A stretch of DNA of 64,000 bases, from the NCBI RefSeq assembly GCF_014195095.1, contig NZ_JACIBC010000003.1, positions 248,001-312,000 on the forward strand. Reading direction: 5' to 3'. This document shows positions 9,092-19,714 of the stretch, one piece after another (the stretch's first letter is position 1; each line of letters begins with the position of its first letter). Source of the DNA: Rhizobium sp. BK602. GTDB taxonomy: Bacteria; Pseudomonadota; Alphaproteobacteria; Rhizobiales; Rhizobiaceae. Below the pieces are notes generated by a model, which was given only the letters and a program-made list of their open reading frames with translations, did no database searches and was not told the origin of the DNA. Position numbers and translations under genes: made by a program.

Positions 9092-10004
9092 CTATTGGGC
9101 GTGATGACAGGCGACGGCATGGCCGCCCTGAAATTGGCGCAAGGCGGGATCGTCCACCCGGCAGATCTCGGTGGCGAGCGGACAGCGCGTGTGGAAACGG
9201 CAGCCGGACGGTGGATTATGCGGGCTCGGCAGATCACCGGTGATGGGAGCCGCCTGCTTGCGGCGGGACGGATCGGGCACGGCGGCGAGCAGAGCCTGCG
9301 TATAGGGGTGCCTGGCGCCGGTCCAAAGTGCTGAGGTCGACGCACTCTCGACGATCCGTCCGAGATACATGACGAGAACCCCGTCGGCGAAATACCGGAC
9401 GACGGAAAGATCGTGCGAGATGAACAGATAGGAAAGCGACAGCTCCGTCTTCATCTCGACGAGGAGATTGAGGATCTGCGCCTGGATGGAGAGATCGAGA
9501 GCCGATACAGGCTCGTCGCAGATCACCAGCTCCGGCTGTAGGATCAGGGCGCGTGCGATGCCGATACGCTGGCGCTGGCCGCCGGAAAACTCGTGGGGAT
9601 AACGGTCGAGCGCATCCGGTGGCAGTCCGACATGCTCGACCATGGCTTCGGCGATCGCATCGCGGCGCCTGCGATCGCCGACGCCGTGAACCGCAAGCGG
9701 CGCGGTCAGGACGGCGCGGATCGTCTGGCGCGGATTGAGCGAGGCGAACGGGTCCTGGAAGATCATCTGGATGTTGCGGCGGATGGAGCGCAGCTCCTTC
9801 GCCGACATGGCCGAGACATCGCGCCCCTTGAAAGTCACGCGGCCGGATGACGGATTGACGAGCCGCATCAGCGACTTGCCAAGTGTGGACTTGCCACAGC
9901 CAGATTCACCGACGAGCGCCACCGTCTCGCCCTCGCCGATCTCCAGCGAAACATCGTCGACGGCCCGAACCGTCCCGACCGTGGCGGAATAATGCGTCGA
10001 AAGC

Positions 10005-10027
<23 letters not shown>
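9092..10027 (-). CDS. Peptide-type ABC transporter ATP-binding protein (DppF-like)
   Basis: A 311-residue ATPase. Walker A is GESGCGKS at residues 40-47, the signature is EFSGGQRQRIGIARAL, Walker B is LVICDEPVSALD, and the oligopeptide-family C-terminal tail is present (PHNPPSGCRFHTRCPLA). The Cys-rich tail is typical of OppF/DppF-type ATPases. It overlaps the preceding DppD-like gene by 23 bp, which implies translational coupling. It pairs with the next ATPase to power the two permeases at 11-13 kb. The substrate is set by the three nearby binding proteins. Confidence 0.93.
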
Positions 10028-10999
<972 letters not shown>

Positions 11000-11000
<1 letters not shown>

Positions 11001-12004
11001 CAGCGTTCCTCCGAAAAGCGGGGATTGAGTGCGTCGTTCAATCCATCGCCGATCAGGTTGAGCGCAAGGACGGTGAAGACGATGGCAAGGCCGGGCAAGG
11101 CGGTGAGATACCAGGCGGTACGGATGACGTCGCGGCCGGCACCGATCATCGAGCCCCAGGAAACCTGATTCGGATCGCCGAGCCCCATGAAGGAGAGCGC
11201 CGATTCCATCAGGATCGCGCTTGCGACCATGACCGAGGAGGTGACGATCAGCGGCGGCAGAGCATTCGGCAGAATTTCGCGGAAGATGATGCGCGCGTGC
11301 CCGAAGCCGAGGCTGCGGGCGGCAAGCACGTAATCCTTCTCGCGGATAGCGCGGAATTCGGCCCGCGTCAGGCGTGCGACCGTTGGCCAGCTGACAAGAG
11401 CGATCGCTACCGTGACGGTCGCCGTGGTCGGCTGCGCGATCGCCACCAGCACCACGAGAAGAACGAAACTCGGTATCGTCTGGAAGATCTCGATGAGCTT
11501 GACGAGCAGATTATCGACCAGCCCGCCGAAATAGCCGGCAAGCGCGCCGATCGTAATCCCCGCGCCAAGCCCGAGCAGGGTCGCGGTAATGCCGACCAGC
11601 AACGATATCCGCGCACCATGCAGGATGCCGGCAAGCACATCGCGCCCCATGGAATCGGTGCCGAGCGGATAAGAGGCGTTCTGGCCCGGCCAAAGGAAGG
11701 GACGCGAGACCATTTCCATCGGGTCGCCTGGATAGAAGACCGGAGCCAGCAGCGCCGCAAAGGCGACGGCCGCGAGGAAGGCTAAACCGAACAGCGCGTT
11801 GGGATTGGCAAGGAAAACCTTTACCTCCCGGCGTGCACCGCGCCACCGTTGTTTGCCGACCGAGGCGATACGGGCATCGGGTGCATGAATATGGGTCCAG
11901 CGGCCTACCGCGCGCGGCTGAGCGACGTGTTCTGGCTCTGCCTTTATCGCGGTGATCTCGATCGGCTGCTCATCGGCAAAGGATCCAAGCATGTGCGTAT
12001 TCAT
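11000..12004 (-). CDS. Peptide-type ABC transporter permease (DppC-like)
   Basis: A 334-residue inner-membrane permease with a long cytoplasmic N-terminus (about 80 residues), then LFGLAFLAAVAFAALLAPVF, the periplasmic PLGTDSMGRDVLAGILHGAR block diagnostic of DppC-type permeases, and an EAA-like loop (ARSLGFGHARIIFREILPNA). Start ATG overlaps the stop of the upstream permease as ATGA. The N-terminal extension is longer than in typical DppC proteins and has no recognised domain. Confidence 0.92.
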
Positions 12005-12990
12005 CGGCTTGCTCCGATTCTGGGGTCGAGCCAGGCTTGCAGGAGATCGACGGCTGCATTTGCGACGATGACGAGGAAGGAGGAGAGAAGCAGAATCCCG
12101 AGCAGCACGCTGAAATCGCGCGCCATGACGGCTTCGAAAGCCAGACGCCCGAGCCCCGGCCAGCTATAGACCGTCTCCACCACCACGGCGCCGCCGAGCA
12201 TGCCGCCGAAATGCATGCCGGCCATGGTGGTGATCGGGATCAATGCATTGCGTAGCACATGGCGCGTCGTCACGAGAAACGGAGACACACCCTTGGCGCG
12301 GGCCGTGCGGATGAAATCCTGGGACTTGACCTCCAGCATGGAGGCGCGGGTCAGCCGTGCGTAGATCGCCAGATAGAACAGTGACAGGGACGTGGCCGGC
12401 AGGACCATATAGCGGGCGCGGTCGAGAAGTGCCGGCAATCCCGTCAACCGCGAGCCGATCGTACTGTCGCCGCCGCTCGGCAGCCAGCCGAGCGTCACCG
12501 AGAACAGCAGGATCAGCATCAGGCCGATCCAGAATCCGGGGATGGAATAGAATAGCAGCGATACGATCGATATCAGCCTATCGGGGATCCGCCCGGCGAA
12601 GGTCGCCATCAGTGAGCCGAGAAGCAGGCCGATAGCGATGGCGATGGTCAGCGCCGCCAGCATCAGGACCAGCGTACCCGGCAGGCGCTGGCCGATCAGC
12701 TCCGCCACCGGCATGCCATAGCGCGGCGAGAATCCGAGGCTGAAATGGGCGAGGTTGTTGAGGTAATCTACGAGCTGCACCAGGATGGGATTGTCGAGGC
12801 CGAAGCGCTCGCGCAGCGCCGCCATCGTCTCGACGGTCGCCGAGCCCGCTTCAGCCGCCATGACATCGGCGGCATCGCCCGGCGCGAGCTTGAGCAGGAA
12901 GAAATTGAGGATGACGATCCCGAGCATCGTTGGCACCGCCTGGATCACCGTTCGCCGGATGCTCCGGACGACACGTCCATAGGCTGACAT
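12001..12990 (-). CDS. Peptide-type ABC transporter permease (DppB-like)
   Basis: A 329-residue permease with an N-terminal membrane helix (IQAVPTMLGIVILNFFLLKL), a periplasmic segment containing LGFSPRYGMPVAELIGQRLP, and five further helices. The EAA-like loop is RTARAKGVSPFLVTTRHVLR, and the C-terminus is VETVYSWPGLGRLAFEAV. The ATG at 12990 has a GAGGTGG ribosome-binding site; an upstream in-frame start at 13038 would add 16 residues without such a site. It is the first gene of a seven-gene minus-strand run that ends at 5196. Confidence 0.92.
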   Translation of the reverse strand: MSAYGRVVRSIRRTVIQAVPTMLGIVILNFFLLKLAPGDAADVMAAEAGSATVETMAALRERFGLDNPILVQLVDYLNNLAHFSLGFSPRYGMPVAELIGQRLPGTLVLMLAALTIAIAIGLLLGSLMATFAGRIPDRLISIVSLLFYSIPGFWIGLMLILLFSVTLGWLPSGGDSTIGSRLTGLPALLDRARYMVLPATSLSLFYLAIYARLTRASMLEVKSQDFIRTARAKGVSPFLVTTRHVLRNALIPITTMAGMHFGGMLGGAVVVETVYSWPGLGRLAFEAVMARDFSVLLGILLLSSFLVIVANAAVDLLQAWLDPRIGASR

Positions 12991-13278
12991 TGGGTTCCAC
13001 CTCACAACTTCTATCGTTGCCGCTTCATTGCATCGCAATAATAGTTGACTAAATCTGTGTGTTTTGTCAAATATGATTTAGCAAATAATTCTCACATTAA
13101 TCAATAAATGCGAATTTTTTGCGATAAAAATTCATTAATTCGGGTAAATTGAGCATATTGTGCTGAAACGGACTTCTCCGAAGGTAAAAAGCTCTACCGC
13201 AAGAAAATTCCACAGAAAATGAAATCAGCAAGGGGCGGCTCGAGAGAACCCGGCCCGCGACAAGAAGGTTTGACGATC
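12991..13278. promoter_or_regulatory. AT-rich divergent promoter region between transporter operon and second binding-protein operon
   Basis: This 288-bp gap serves two divergent operons. It holds a sharp AT-rich stretch (about 13035-13160). A seven-base inverted repeat, CTAAATC (13049-13055) and GATTTAG (13075-13081), could be a regulator site. TTGACT at 13045-13050 with AAATAT at 13069-13074 is a possible plus-strand promoter with an 18-bp spacer. No gene is seen. Confidence 0.4.
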
Positions 13279-14886
13279 ATGACCCCATTCCCGGTGGCTA
13301 CCCGCCGCAACTTCCTTCTCGCCTCGGCGGCCATCGGCGCGACCATGATCGCGGGGCGGCCCGCATTGGCGGCCGAGCCATCACGGGGCGGCAGCGCAAC
13401 CCTGCTGCTATCGGCGGAACCTCCGGTTCTGACGACGATCGCGCACACCGCCTATAATTCCGTCTATGTGTCGCCGAAGGTGACGGAAGGCCTGCTCACC
13501 TATGATTTCGATCTCAATCCGCAGCCGCTTCTGGCAAAGGAATGGTCCGTCAGCGACGATGGCCTGCGCTATACCTTCAAGCTTCGCGACGGTGTGAGGT
13601 GGCATGACGGCAAGCCGTTCACTTCCGCCGACGTCGCCTTTTCCATCAAGACGATCAAGGACGTCCATCCGCGCGGACGCAACACCTTCCTGAACCTCAT
13701 CGAGGTCGAGACGCCGGATGCATTGACCGCCGTGCTGACGCTCTCCAAGCCGGCGCCCTATCTGATCACGGCGCTTGCCGCTTCCGAAACGCCGATCGTG
13801 CCCCGGCATATCTATGAAGGCACCAAGGTCACGGACAATCCCACCAATCTCGCCCCGATCGGAACCGGCCCCTTCCGGTTCAAGGAATGGGTACGCGGCA
13901 GCCATATCGTCTACGAGCGGAACCCGGATTATTGGGATAAGCCAGGGCCTTATCTCGATCAATTAATCGTACGCTTCATCCCCGACGCGGCGGCTCGATC
14001 CATCGCCATCGAGACCGGCGAGATCGATCTTGCGCCTTCGACGCCGGTTCCGCTGAGCGATCTCGAGCGCTTCAAGAGCCTGCCGGGGATCGCTTTCGAG
14101 ACACGCGGCTATCAATATGCCAATGGCATCAGCCGCATCGAATTCAATCTGGAACGCCCCTTCTTCAAGGACCGTCGCGTCCGCCAGGCTTTCGCGCATG
14201 TGATCGATCGCAAGGTCATCCGGAACACGATCAACTACGGCTATGGCGAAGCAATCCCCGGTCCGATCAATCCCAACCTGACGAAATGGTACGTGGCTGA
14301 CCTGAAGACCTATCCGATCGATCTTGCGGCGGCGGAAAAGCTGCTGGACGAGGCTGGCTACCCGCGCGGGCCAGACGGTATCCGCGCCCGCATCAATCTC
14401 GATTACGTGCCAAGTGGCGAAAGCTATAGCCGTGGCTCCGAGTATATACGCCAGGCGCTTGCCAAGGTGGGGGTCGATGCCACCGTGCGCAGCCAGGACT
14501 TCGCCACCTATACGAAACGAATCTATACCGATCGCGACTTCGATTTCGCCTTCGAGGGCATGAGCAATCTCTTCGACCCGACCGTGGGCGTACAGCGCCT
14601 CTATTGGAGCAGGAACTTCAAGCCGGGCGTGCCCTTCTCCAACGGCGCGGCCTACAGCAATCCGAAGGTCGACGCGCTGCTGGAGGCTGCCGCCATCGAG
14701 ATCGATCCCGGCAAACGCGGCGCGCAATGGCGGGAAATTCAGGCGATCCTGGTGGAGGACCTGCCGGCGATCGACATCGTCAGCCAGCCTGAACTCACCA
14801 TCTACAACAAGCGTATCGCCGACCATACGCGCGGCGGCGAAGGCATCGCCGGCAGCCTGGCCTATGCCTATGTCGCGACTGCCTGA
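13279..14886 (+). CDS. Periplasmic binding protein of a peptide-type ABC transporter (SBP family 5), Tat signal, paralogue 2
   Basis: A 535-residue solute-binding protein. The ATG at 13279 has GAAGG upstream and gives MTPFPVATRRNFLLASAAIG, a clear Tat signal ending in ALA-AEP. An in-frame start at 13219 would add 20 residues ahead of the Tat motif and is less likely. It shares long stretches with the SBPs at 2614 and 21020, such as WSVSDDGLRYTFKLRDGVRW. It is the first gene of an operon with an SfnG-like monooxygenase and the DszB-like protein, and lies divergent from the permease operon. This is the strongest link between this transporter and desulfurisation. Confidence 0.92.
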   Translation: MTPFPVATRRNFLLASAAIGATMIAGRPALAAEPSRGGSATLLLSAEPPVLTTIAHTAYNSVYVSPKVTEGLLTYDFDLNPQPLLAKEWSVSDDGLRYTFKLRDGVRWHDGKPFTSADVAFSIKTIKDVHPRGRNTFLNLIEVETPDALTAVLTLSKPAPYLITALAASETPIVPRHIYEGTKVTDNPTNLAPIGTGPFRFKEWVRGSHIVYERNPDYWDKPGPYLDQLIVRFIPDAAARSIAIETGEIDLAPSTPVPLSDLERFKSLPGIAFETRGYQYANGISRIEFNLERPFFKDRRVRQAFAHVIDRKVIRNTINYGYGEAIPGPINPNLTKWYVADLKTYPIDLAAAEKLLDEAGYPRGPDGIRARINLDYVPSGESYSRGSEYIRQALAKVGVDATVRSQDFATYTKRIYTDRDFDFAFEGMSNLFDPTVGVQRLYWSRNFKPGVPFSNGAAYSNPKVDALLEAAAIEIDPGKRGAQWREIQAILVEDLPAIDIVSQPELTIYNKRIADHTRGGEGIAGSLAYAYVATA

Positions 14887-14908
14887 CGATAGAAAGCAGG
14901 AAGACGCC

Positions 14909-16087
14909 ATGTCCATTCAACATCAACCGGGCTCCTTCGTCGGACTGCCGAAATTCGCCGCCCCTACAGATTTTCCCGAAAGCCCACTCTCCCTGGCACT
15001 CAAACAGCCGGTGCTGCTTGGCCTCTTCCTGCCGATCCAGGCCGGCGGCTGGACGCAGTCGACACTGGAACGCTCAACCGATTGGCGCTTCGACTACAAC
15101 AAGGCACTGACGCTGAGAGCAGAGGAGCTCGGTTTCGATCTGGTCTTCGCCCTGTCGCAATGGCTGCCGAAAGGCGGATATGGCGGCGTCTTCGATGGTC
15201 AGGCGCTGGACAGCTTCATGTCGATCGCGGCCCTTGCCGGCCTGACGAAGAGGATCATGCTGATCTCCACCCTGCATGTGCTCTACGGCCCCTGGCATCC
15301 GCTGCATCTCGCCAAGTTCGGCGCCACGCTCGACCACATCACCGGCGGCCGCTGGGGCATCAATGTCGTCACCGGCCACCGCGCCGTCGAGCACGAAATG
15401 TTCGGCTGGCCGCGCATCGAGCATGACAAGCGCTATGATCTCGCCGCCGAATTCCTCGAAGTCGTGCAGCGGCTCTGGAGCGATACCGAAAACTTCTCCT
15501 ATGAGGGCGATAGCAGCTGGAAACTCGGCGGCGGCTTCGTGACGCCAAAGCCGAATTACGGCCGGCCGATCCTAGTGAACGCGACCGGTTCCGATGCCGG
15601 TATCGCCTTTGCCGGCCGCTATTCGGACATCGTCTTCATCACCAGCCCGACCGGCGCCGACATCGACAGCGCCTTGCAGGCCCTGCCCGCCCATACCAGG
15701 CGGGTCAAGGACTCTGCCATCGGCGTCGGGCGCAGCGTTCGCACCCTTCTCAACCCGATGGTCATCTGCCGGCCGACGGAGAAGGAAGCCTGGGCTCTCG
15801 CCGACAGGATCGTCGAGCATGCCGACCGGCGCTCGCCGCAGGGCTTCCAGTCGCTGAATTCCGACGCGCATGCCTGGAAGGGCCGCGACGCCGAGGATCC
15901 CTATCGCTTCATCGGCGGCAATATCCGCGTCATCGGTTCGCCGGAACAGGTGGTCGATCAATTCCTCCAATTGAAGGCCGCCGGCGTCGACGGCCTTCAG
16001 CTCAGTTTCTTCGATTTCCGCGACGATCTTGAATTCTTCGGCAGCGACGTCCTGCCGTTGATGAAACAAGCGGGCCTGCGCAACTGA
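14909..16087 (+). CDS. LLM-class FMNH2-dependent monooxygenase, SfnG-like (paralogue 1)
   Basis: A 392-residue bacterial-luciferase-fold enzyme. Landmarks: LGLFLPIQAGGW near 32, LGFDLVFALSQWLPKGGYGG near 75, HVLYGPWHPLHLAKFGATLD near 120, GRWGINVVTGHRAVEHEMFG near 145, and NATGSDAGIAFAGRYSDIVF near 225. This arrangement is that of dimethylsulfone/alkanesulfonate monooxygenases (SfnG/SsuD-like). The ATG at 14909 has AGGAAG upstream, 22 bp after the binding protein. The neighbouring desulfinase suggests that it cleaves a C-S bond to give a sulfinate (inference). It is paralogous to 17234-18406. Confidence 0.87.
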   Translation: MSIQHQPGSFVGLPKFAAPTDFPESPLSLALKQPVLLGLFLPIQAGGWTQSTLERSTDWRFDYNKALTLRAEELGFDLVFALSQWLPKGGYGGVFDGQALDSFMSIAALAGLTKRIMLISTLHVLYGPWHPLHLAKFGATLDHITGGRWGINVVTGHRAVEHEMFGWPRIEHDKRYDLAAEFLEVVQRLWSDTENFSYEGDSSWKLGGGFVTPKPNYGRPILVNATGSDAGIAFAGRYSDIVFITSPTGADIDSALQALPAHTRRVKDSAIGVGRSVRTLLNPMVICRPTEKEAWALADRIVEHADRRSPQGFQSLNSDAHAWKGRDAEDPYRFIGGNIRVIGSPEQVVDQFLQLKAAGVDGLQLSFFDFRDDLEFFGSDVLPLMKQAGLRN

Positions 16088-16098
16088 AAGGAACGATC

Positions 16099-17136
16099 AT
16101 GACGGGCAATGCCATTTCCGAAATCTGGTACACACGCTGCCCCGTTCCCACGCCGGTCGGCCTTGCCGCGCAGCTCGGCTATCTGGAAAAGACTTTCCGC
16201 AAGGATGGCGTGACGCTGAAATCCATCATCGACTCTCCGGACCGCAACATCCGCCAAAGCCACTTCAACCACACGCTCGACTGGTCGTTCCGCCATGGCG
16301 GCAACGTGCCGCCGATCCGCGCCCGGTCGGAGGGCCGCCGCACGCGCCTCGTCGGGATCACCTGGACGGATGAGTTCCAGGCGATCATCACCCTGCCGGG
16401 AACCGGCATCAAAACCATAAAGGACCTGAAAGGACGTCGTTTCGGCATTCCGCGCCGCCCCGAAGGCATCGTCGATTTCATGCGCGCGACAGCGCTGAAA
16501 GGGCTTGTTTCGGCGCTGTCGCTTGAGGGGCTCAAGCATACCGATGTCGACATCGTCGAGATTGCGTTGGCGGATTCCGTTCTGGCAAGCCAGGAAGGTC
16601 CTTCTCTGTTCGGCCTGAAGCGCCGACAGGCCTTCGGCGAGGAGGTGATGGCGCTTACCCGTGGCGAGGTCGATGCGATCTACGTCAAGGGAAGCGCCGG
16701 CATCAATGTCGCCAATCTGATCGGCGCTGTTCAGGTGGCCGAATTCGGATTCCATCCCGACCCGAAAATCCGCATCAATTCCGGCTCGCCACGGGTGCTG
16801 ACGGTGGACGACCGGCTGGCCGAGGAGCGTCCCGATCTCGTCCGCCGGTTGCTGGAGGCAATCTTCAAGGCGAGCGTCTGGGCCGAAGCCCATCCGGAGG
16901 AAACACGCCGCTTCGTCGCGCGCGAGGCCGGCGCCACCGAAGAGCAGATCCTCGCCGCCAATGGCCCGGAGATCCATCGTCATCTCGGTCTCGGCCTTCA
17001 GCCGGAGCTCGTCGAGGCAGTCGGACATTACAAGGATTTCCTGCGCGACTGGGGTTTCCTCGCCGAGGATTTTTCCATCGCCGAATGGGTGGACCGCCGT
17101 CATATCGATGCCTTCGACGCGCACGCCGTGGCGTAA
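16099..17136 (+). CDS. DszB-like sulfinate desulfinase
   Basis: A 345-residue protein with the periplasmic-binding-protein fold of the SsuA/TauA group but no signal peptide, so it should be cytoplasmic. It aligns by eye with DszB (2'-hydroxybiphenyl-2-sulfinate desulfinase). The CPVP motif carries Cys14, matching nucleophile Cys27. HFNHTLDWSFRHGGNVPP carries His55 and Arg65, matching His60 and Arg70 with the identical 10-residue spacing and the same GG and PP. GRRTRLVGIT matches GRTRLLGIT. DszB releases sulfite from aryl sulfinates. The gene lies 11 bp behind the SfnG-like monooxygenase, so that enzyme may supply its sulfinate. The alternative, a sulfonate-binding protein, is weakened by the missing export signal and the retained catalytic set. 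Confidence 0.8.
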   Translation: MTGNAISEIWYTRCPVPTPVGLAAQLGYLEKTFRKDGVTLKSIIDSPDRNIRQSHFNHTLDWSFRHGGNVPPIRARSEGRRTRLVGITWTDEFQAIITLPGTGIKTIKDLKGRRFGIPRRPEGIVDFMRATALKGLVSALSLEGLKHTDVDIVEIALADSVLASQEGPSLFGLKRRQAFGEEVMALTRGEVDAIYVKGSAGINVANLIGAVQVAEFGFHPDPKIRINSGSPRVLTVDDRLAEERPDLVRRLLEAIFKASVWAEAHPEETRRFVAREAGATEEQILAANGPEIHRHLGLGLQPELVEAVGHYKDFLRDWGFLAEDFSIAEWVDRRHIDAFDAHAVA

Positions 17137-17157
17137 GGTGCGATTGCCGTGATCTGA

Positions 17158-17183
17158 TCGGCAAGGCAGGAAAGCCTCGCCGA
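17158..17183. terminator. Candidate bidirectional terminator hairpin between converging genes
   Basis: An imperfect inverted repeat: TCGGCAAGGC (17158-17167), a six-base loop, then GCCTCGCCGA (17174-17183) with one A-C mismatch. It sits in the 97-bp gap between two converging genes. The T-run that follows is weak, so termination is only probable. Confidence 0.45.
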
Positions 17184-17233
17184 CGATCTGCCTTTGCGCC
17201 GCCATCACGATGCCGCTGGCGGCCTCACTTTCG

Positions 17234-18406
17234 TCAGAGCCTCAAGCCGGCCTGCTTCATCAGCGGCAGGATGCATTCGCCGAAATGTTCGAGATCGACC
17301 TGAAAATCGTGGAAACCGAGCTGGATCCCGTCGATACCTGCCGTCTTCAGGCCGAGCAGTTGCTCCACCACCTGCTCCGGCGTGCCGATGATTTCGATAT
17401 TGCCACCAAGGCCATAGCCCTGTTTGTTCGCGCTGTTCTGACGGCCGCGCCAGGCATGCGCGTCGCTGTCATAGGTCGCTCGCCCGAACTGTTGCCCGCC
17501 TGGCGCCGGCTTATTGGAGACGATGGCATCGAGATAGCGCGCCGTCTCCTGCTCCGTATCGCGGCTGACGATGAGCGGATTGATCAAGGTTCGAACGGTG
17601 CGCCCTTTCGAGGCCGCGGCCTCACGAATATTGGCGATATGGGCCGGCAAGGTCGCAAGCGCCGAGTCGATATGCGCGCCGCCCGGCGAAGTGATGAAGA
17701 CGATATCGGAGTACCCGGCCGCGAAATCGATGCCCGCCGGCGAGCCGGTGGCATTGACCAGCACCGGCCGACCATAGAGCGGCTTCGGCGTCACATAGGC
17801 GTTGTTGAGTTTCCAGGGAGACAGTTGGCCCTCGTAAGAGTAGTTTTCGTCATCCGCCCATAGACGCTGCACCACGTCGAAAAACTCGGCCGCCATGGCA
17901 TAGCGCTTGTCGTGCTCGATACGCTGCCATCCGAACATCTCATGCTCGACGGCGCGGTGGCCGGTGACGATATTCACGCCCCAGCGGCCCTTGGCGATGT
18001 GATCCAGCGTCGCGCCGAACTTGGCGAAGTGCAGCGGATGCCAGGGACCGTAGAGGACGTGGACGGTGGAGATCAGCAAAATCCTCTTGGTGATCGCCGC
18101 CATGGCGCCAAGCGCCACGAAAGCATCGAGCGAGGCATCGCCATCATACCCGCCCTTCGGCAGCCATTGCGTACGGCTGAAGGCAAGCTCGAAACCCAGT
18201 GCCTCGCCCTGCTGCACGATCCTGGCATTGTAGTCGAAGGTCCACGTGTTGCTGGTCGGCAGATTGGTGACCTTGATATCCTGCAGATTGAGGAACAGGC
18301 CGAGCATCAGCGGCTGCTTTACCGCCTGCGAAAGAGGACTGTCGGCATAGTCGAGTGGCGAGGTGAGCTTGACCGGTTGGGTCTGCGTAAAAGCTGGTTG
18401 CGACAT
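17234..18406 (-). CDS. LLM-class FMNH2-dependent monooxygenase, SfnG-like (paralogue 2)
   Basis: A 390-residue luciferase-fold flavoenzyme closely related to the 14909-16087 product: LPKGGYDGDASLDAF, HVLYGPWHPLHFAKFGATLD, GRWGVNIVTGHRAVEHEMFG and NATGSPAGIDFAAGYSDIVF are shared nearly word for word. The expected role is FMNH2-dependent oxygenation of a sulfone or sulfonate. I chose the ATG at 18406; a GTG at 18421 that overlaps the stop of the rhodanese gene is possible and would tighten coupling. It is co-transcribed with the triple-rhodanese gene, which fits a sulfur role. Confidence 0.87.
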   Translation of the reverse strand: MSQPAFTQTQPVKLTSPLDYADSPLSQAVKQPLMLGLFLNLQDIKVTNLPTSNTWTFDYNARIVQQGEALGFELAFSRTQWLPKGGYDGDASLDAFVALGAMAAITKRILLISTVHVLYGPWHPLHFAKFGATLDHIAKGRWGVNIVTGHRAVEHEMFGWQRIEHDKRYAMAAEFFDVVQRLWADDENYSYEGQLSPWKLNNAYVTPKPLYGRPVLVNATGSPAGIDFAAGYSDIVFITSPGGAHIDSALATLPAHIANIREAAASKGRTVRTLINPLIVSRDTEQETARYLDAIVSNKPAPGGQQFGRATYDSDAHAWRGRQNSANKQGYGLGGNIEIIGTPEQVVEQLLGLKTAGIDGIQLGFHDFQVDLEHFGECILPLMKQAGLRL

Positions 18407-18417
18407 CGGACGGCCCG

Positions 18418-19506
18418 TCACGCGACTTCGCCCAGCCGGCCGGCGTCGAAATCGACCAGCAGGATCGCGATTTCATAACCTCGGCGCTGGAGCCAATGGG
18501 CGACAGTTCGAGCCCGCACGCCCAGCGGATCGTCGATCAACACCACGCGGGCACCGCGAACGGCGATCGTCCGATAGGCGACACCGAGAAGCTGGCCACC
18601 CTCGGAGGAGAGGCTTCCCTCGAGATGACCTTCGGCGAACTCCTCCGGCGTGCGGACATCCAGCAGATAGGTGGTGCGGTTCGCATCGGCGGCCCACTGG
18701 CGGGCCGTCGCGATATCGATGGCCGGAAAATCATCGCCCTTGCCGAGCGCCTCGATATGCTTACGGGCAAATACGCGGGCCGTCTCCGTGACGGCTCCAT
18801 AGGTCCGCGTCCTGCCGCTCTCAAGCTCCCAACCGGCCTGTGTCCAAGCCTTGGTGCCGTCATGCAGATAGGAGACAGGGTTCGGCACTCCGGCGTCGAT
18901 CAGCGTCTGCGCTCCCAGAATGGCGCGCGGCAGGCCGGCGCAGGAAACCACCACCTTGGTATTCTCGGAGGGCACGACATCCTTGAAGCGCAGCACAAGT
19001 TCGGCACCGGGAACGCTGACCGCACCCGGAACGTGATCCCGGAGGAATTCCGGCACAGTACGCGTATCGATGATGACAACATCCTCGCCGGCCTTGCGCA
19101 GCGCCTCAAGTTCCTCGACCGACGTAGCGGGCGTGTTCTTCTCGTTCTTGATGGCGACAGAGAAATCGACACCCGGAATATCGAAGGTCGGAAGGTCTTG
19201 GCCAGTGGCGACCCAGGCGGGAATGCCGCCGGCGAGCGCAAAGACATTACGGCGGCCCACCGTTTTCAACTCCTCTGCCAGACGTTCGCCATCACCATCA
19301 CCGCCATCGACAAGCACGGTGCGCACGACGTTGCGCGGGATGAAGCGGTCGATTTCGCCGAGGACACGTTCTGCCGGAAGATTGGTTGCGAACAACGGCG
19401 AGGCATAACCAACGACCGAGGGGTCGCGAATATCCAGGACCGCGAGCTCCTCTCCGTCGGCAAGCCAGCTTCGGAAAGTCTCGATCGAAATCACGTTCGT
19501 CCCCAT
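18418..19506 (-). CDS. Triple-rhodanese-domain sulfurtransferase with one active-site cysteine
   Basis: A 362-residue protein with three rhodanese-like domains at about 5-105, 128-235 and 258-350. Each shows the (V)LDxRDP/IDTRTVPEF/LLDVRTPEEF opening and a GHxxGAxxxP-like step. Only the middle domain keeps a catalytic Cys, at residue 189 in VVSCAGLPRA. The first has VLVDGGDGDG and the third VVLIDDPLGV at the equivalent place, and I see no other Cys in the protein. It probably moves sulfane sulfur, or binds sulfur species, in partnership with the adjacent monooxygenase. Start is ATG at 19506. Confidence 0.87.
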   Translation of the reverse strand: MGTNVISIETFRSWLADGEELAVLDIRDPSVVGYASPLFATNLPAERVLGEIDRFIPRNVVRTVLVDGGDGDGERLAEELKTVGRRNVFALAGGIPAWVATGQDLPTFDIPGVDFSVAIKNEKNTPATSVEELEALRKAGEDVVIIDTRTVPEFLRDHVPGAVSVPGAELVLRFKDVVPSENTKVVVSCAGLPRAILGAQTLIDAGVPNPVSYLHDGTKAWTQAGWELESGRTRTYGAVTETARVFARKHIEALGKGDDFPAIDIATARQWAADANRTTYLLDVRTPEEFAEGHLEGSLSSEGGQLLGVAYRTIAVRGARVVLIDDPLGVRARTVAHWLQRRGYEIAILLVDFDAGRLGEVA

Positions 19507-19714
19507 GATAAGCTCCTGTGTCCCTGAGATCCATGAACCCCAGACTAAGGATCGGCTCTACATTTACGAGGGCGGCCACATGTTCCCATTCCGCAAGAAA
19601 GGGAACTCATTTCTATAATACATAAAATCTATAAACTAAATTTACTTACGTATCCCTCCGTCGTTCCATAGGCTCCCTGCAAAAGATGCATCTCAACAGG
19701 CGGATGGAATACCG

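Noticed and set aside
9079..9345. 89-residue N-terminal extension of the aldo/keto reductase
   Set aside because: It overlaps the ATPase gene, while the ATG at 9078 has a ribosome-binding site and begins at the family N-terminus.
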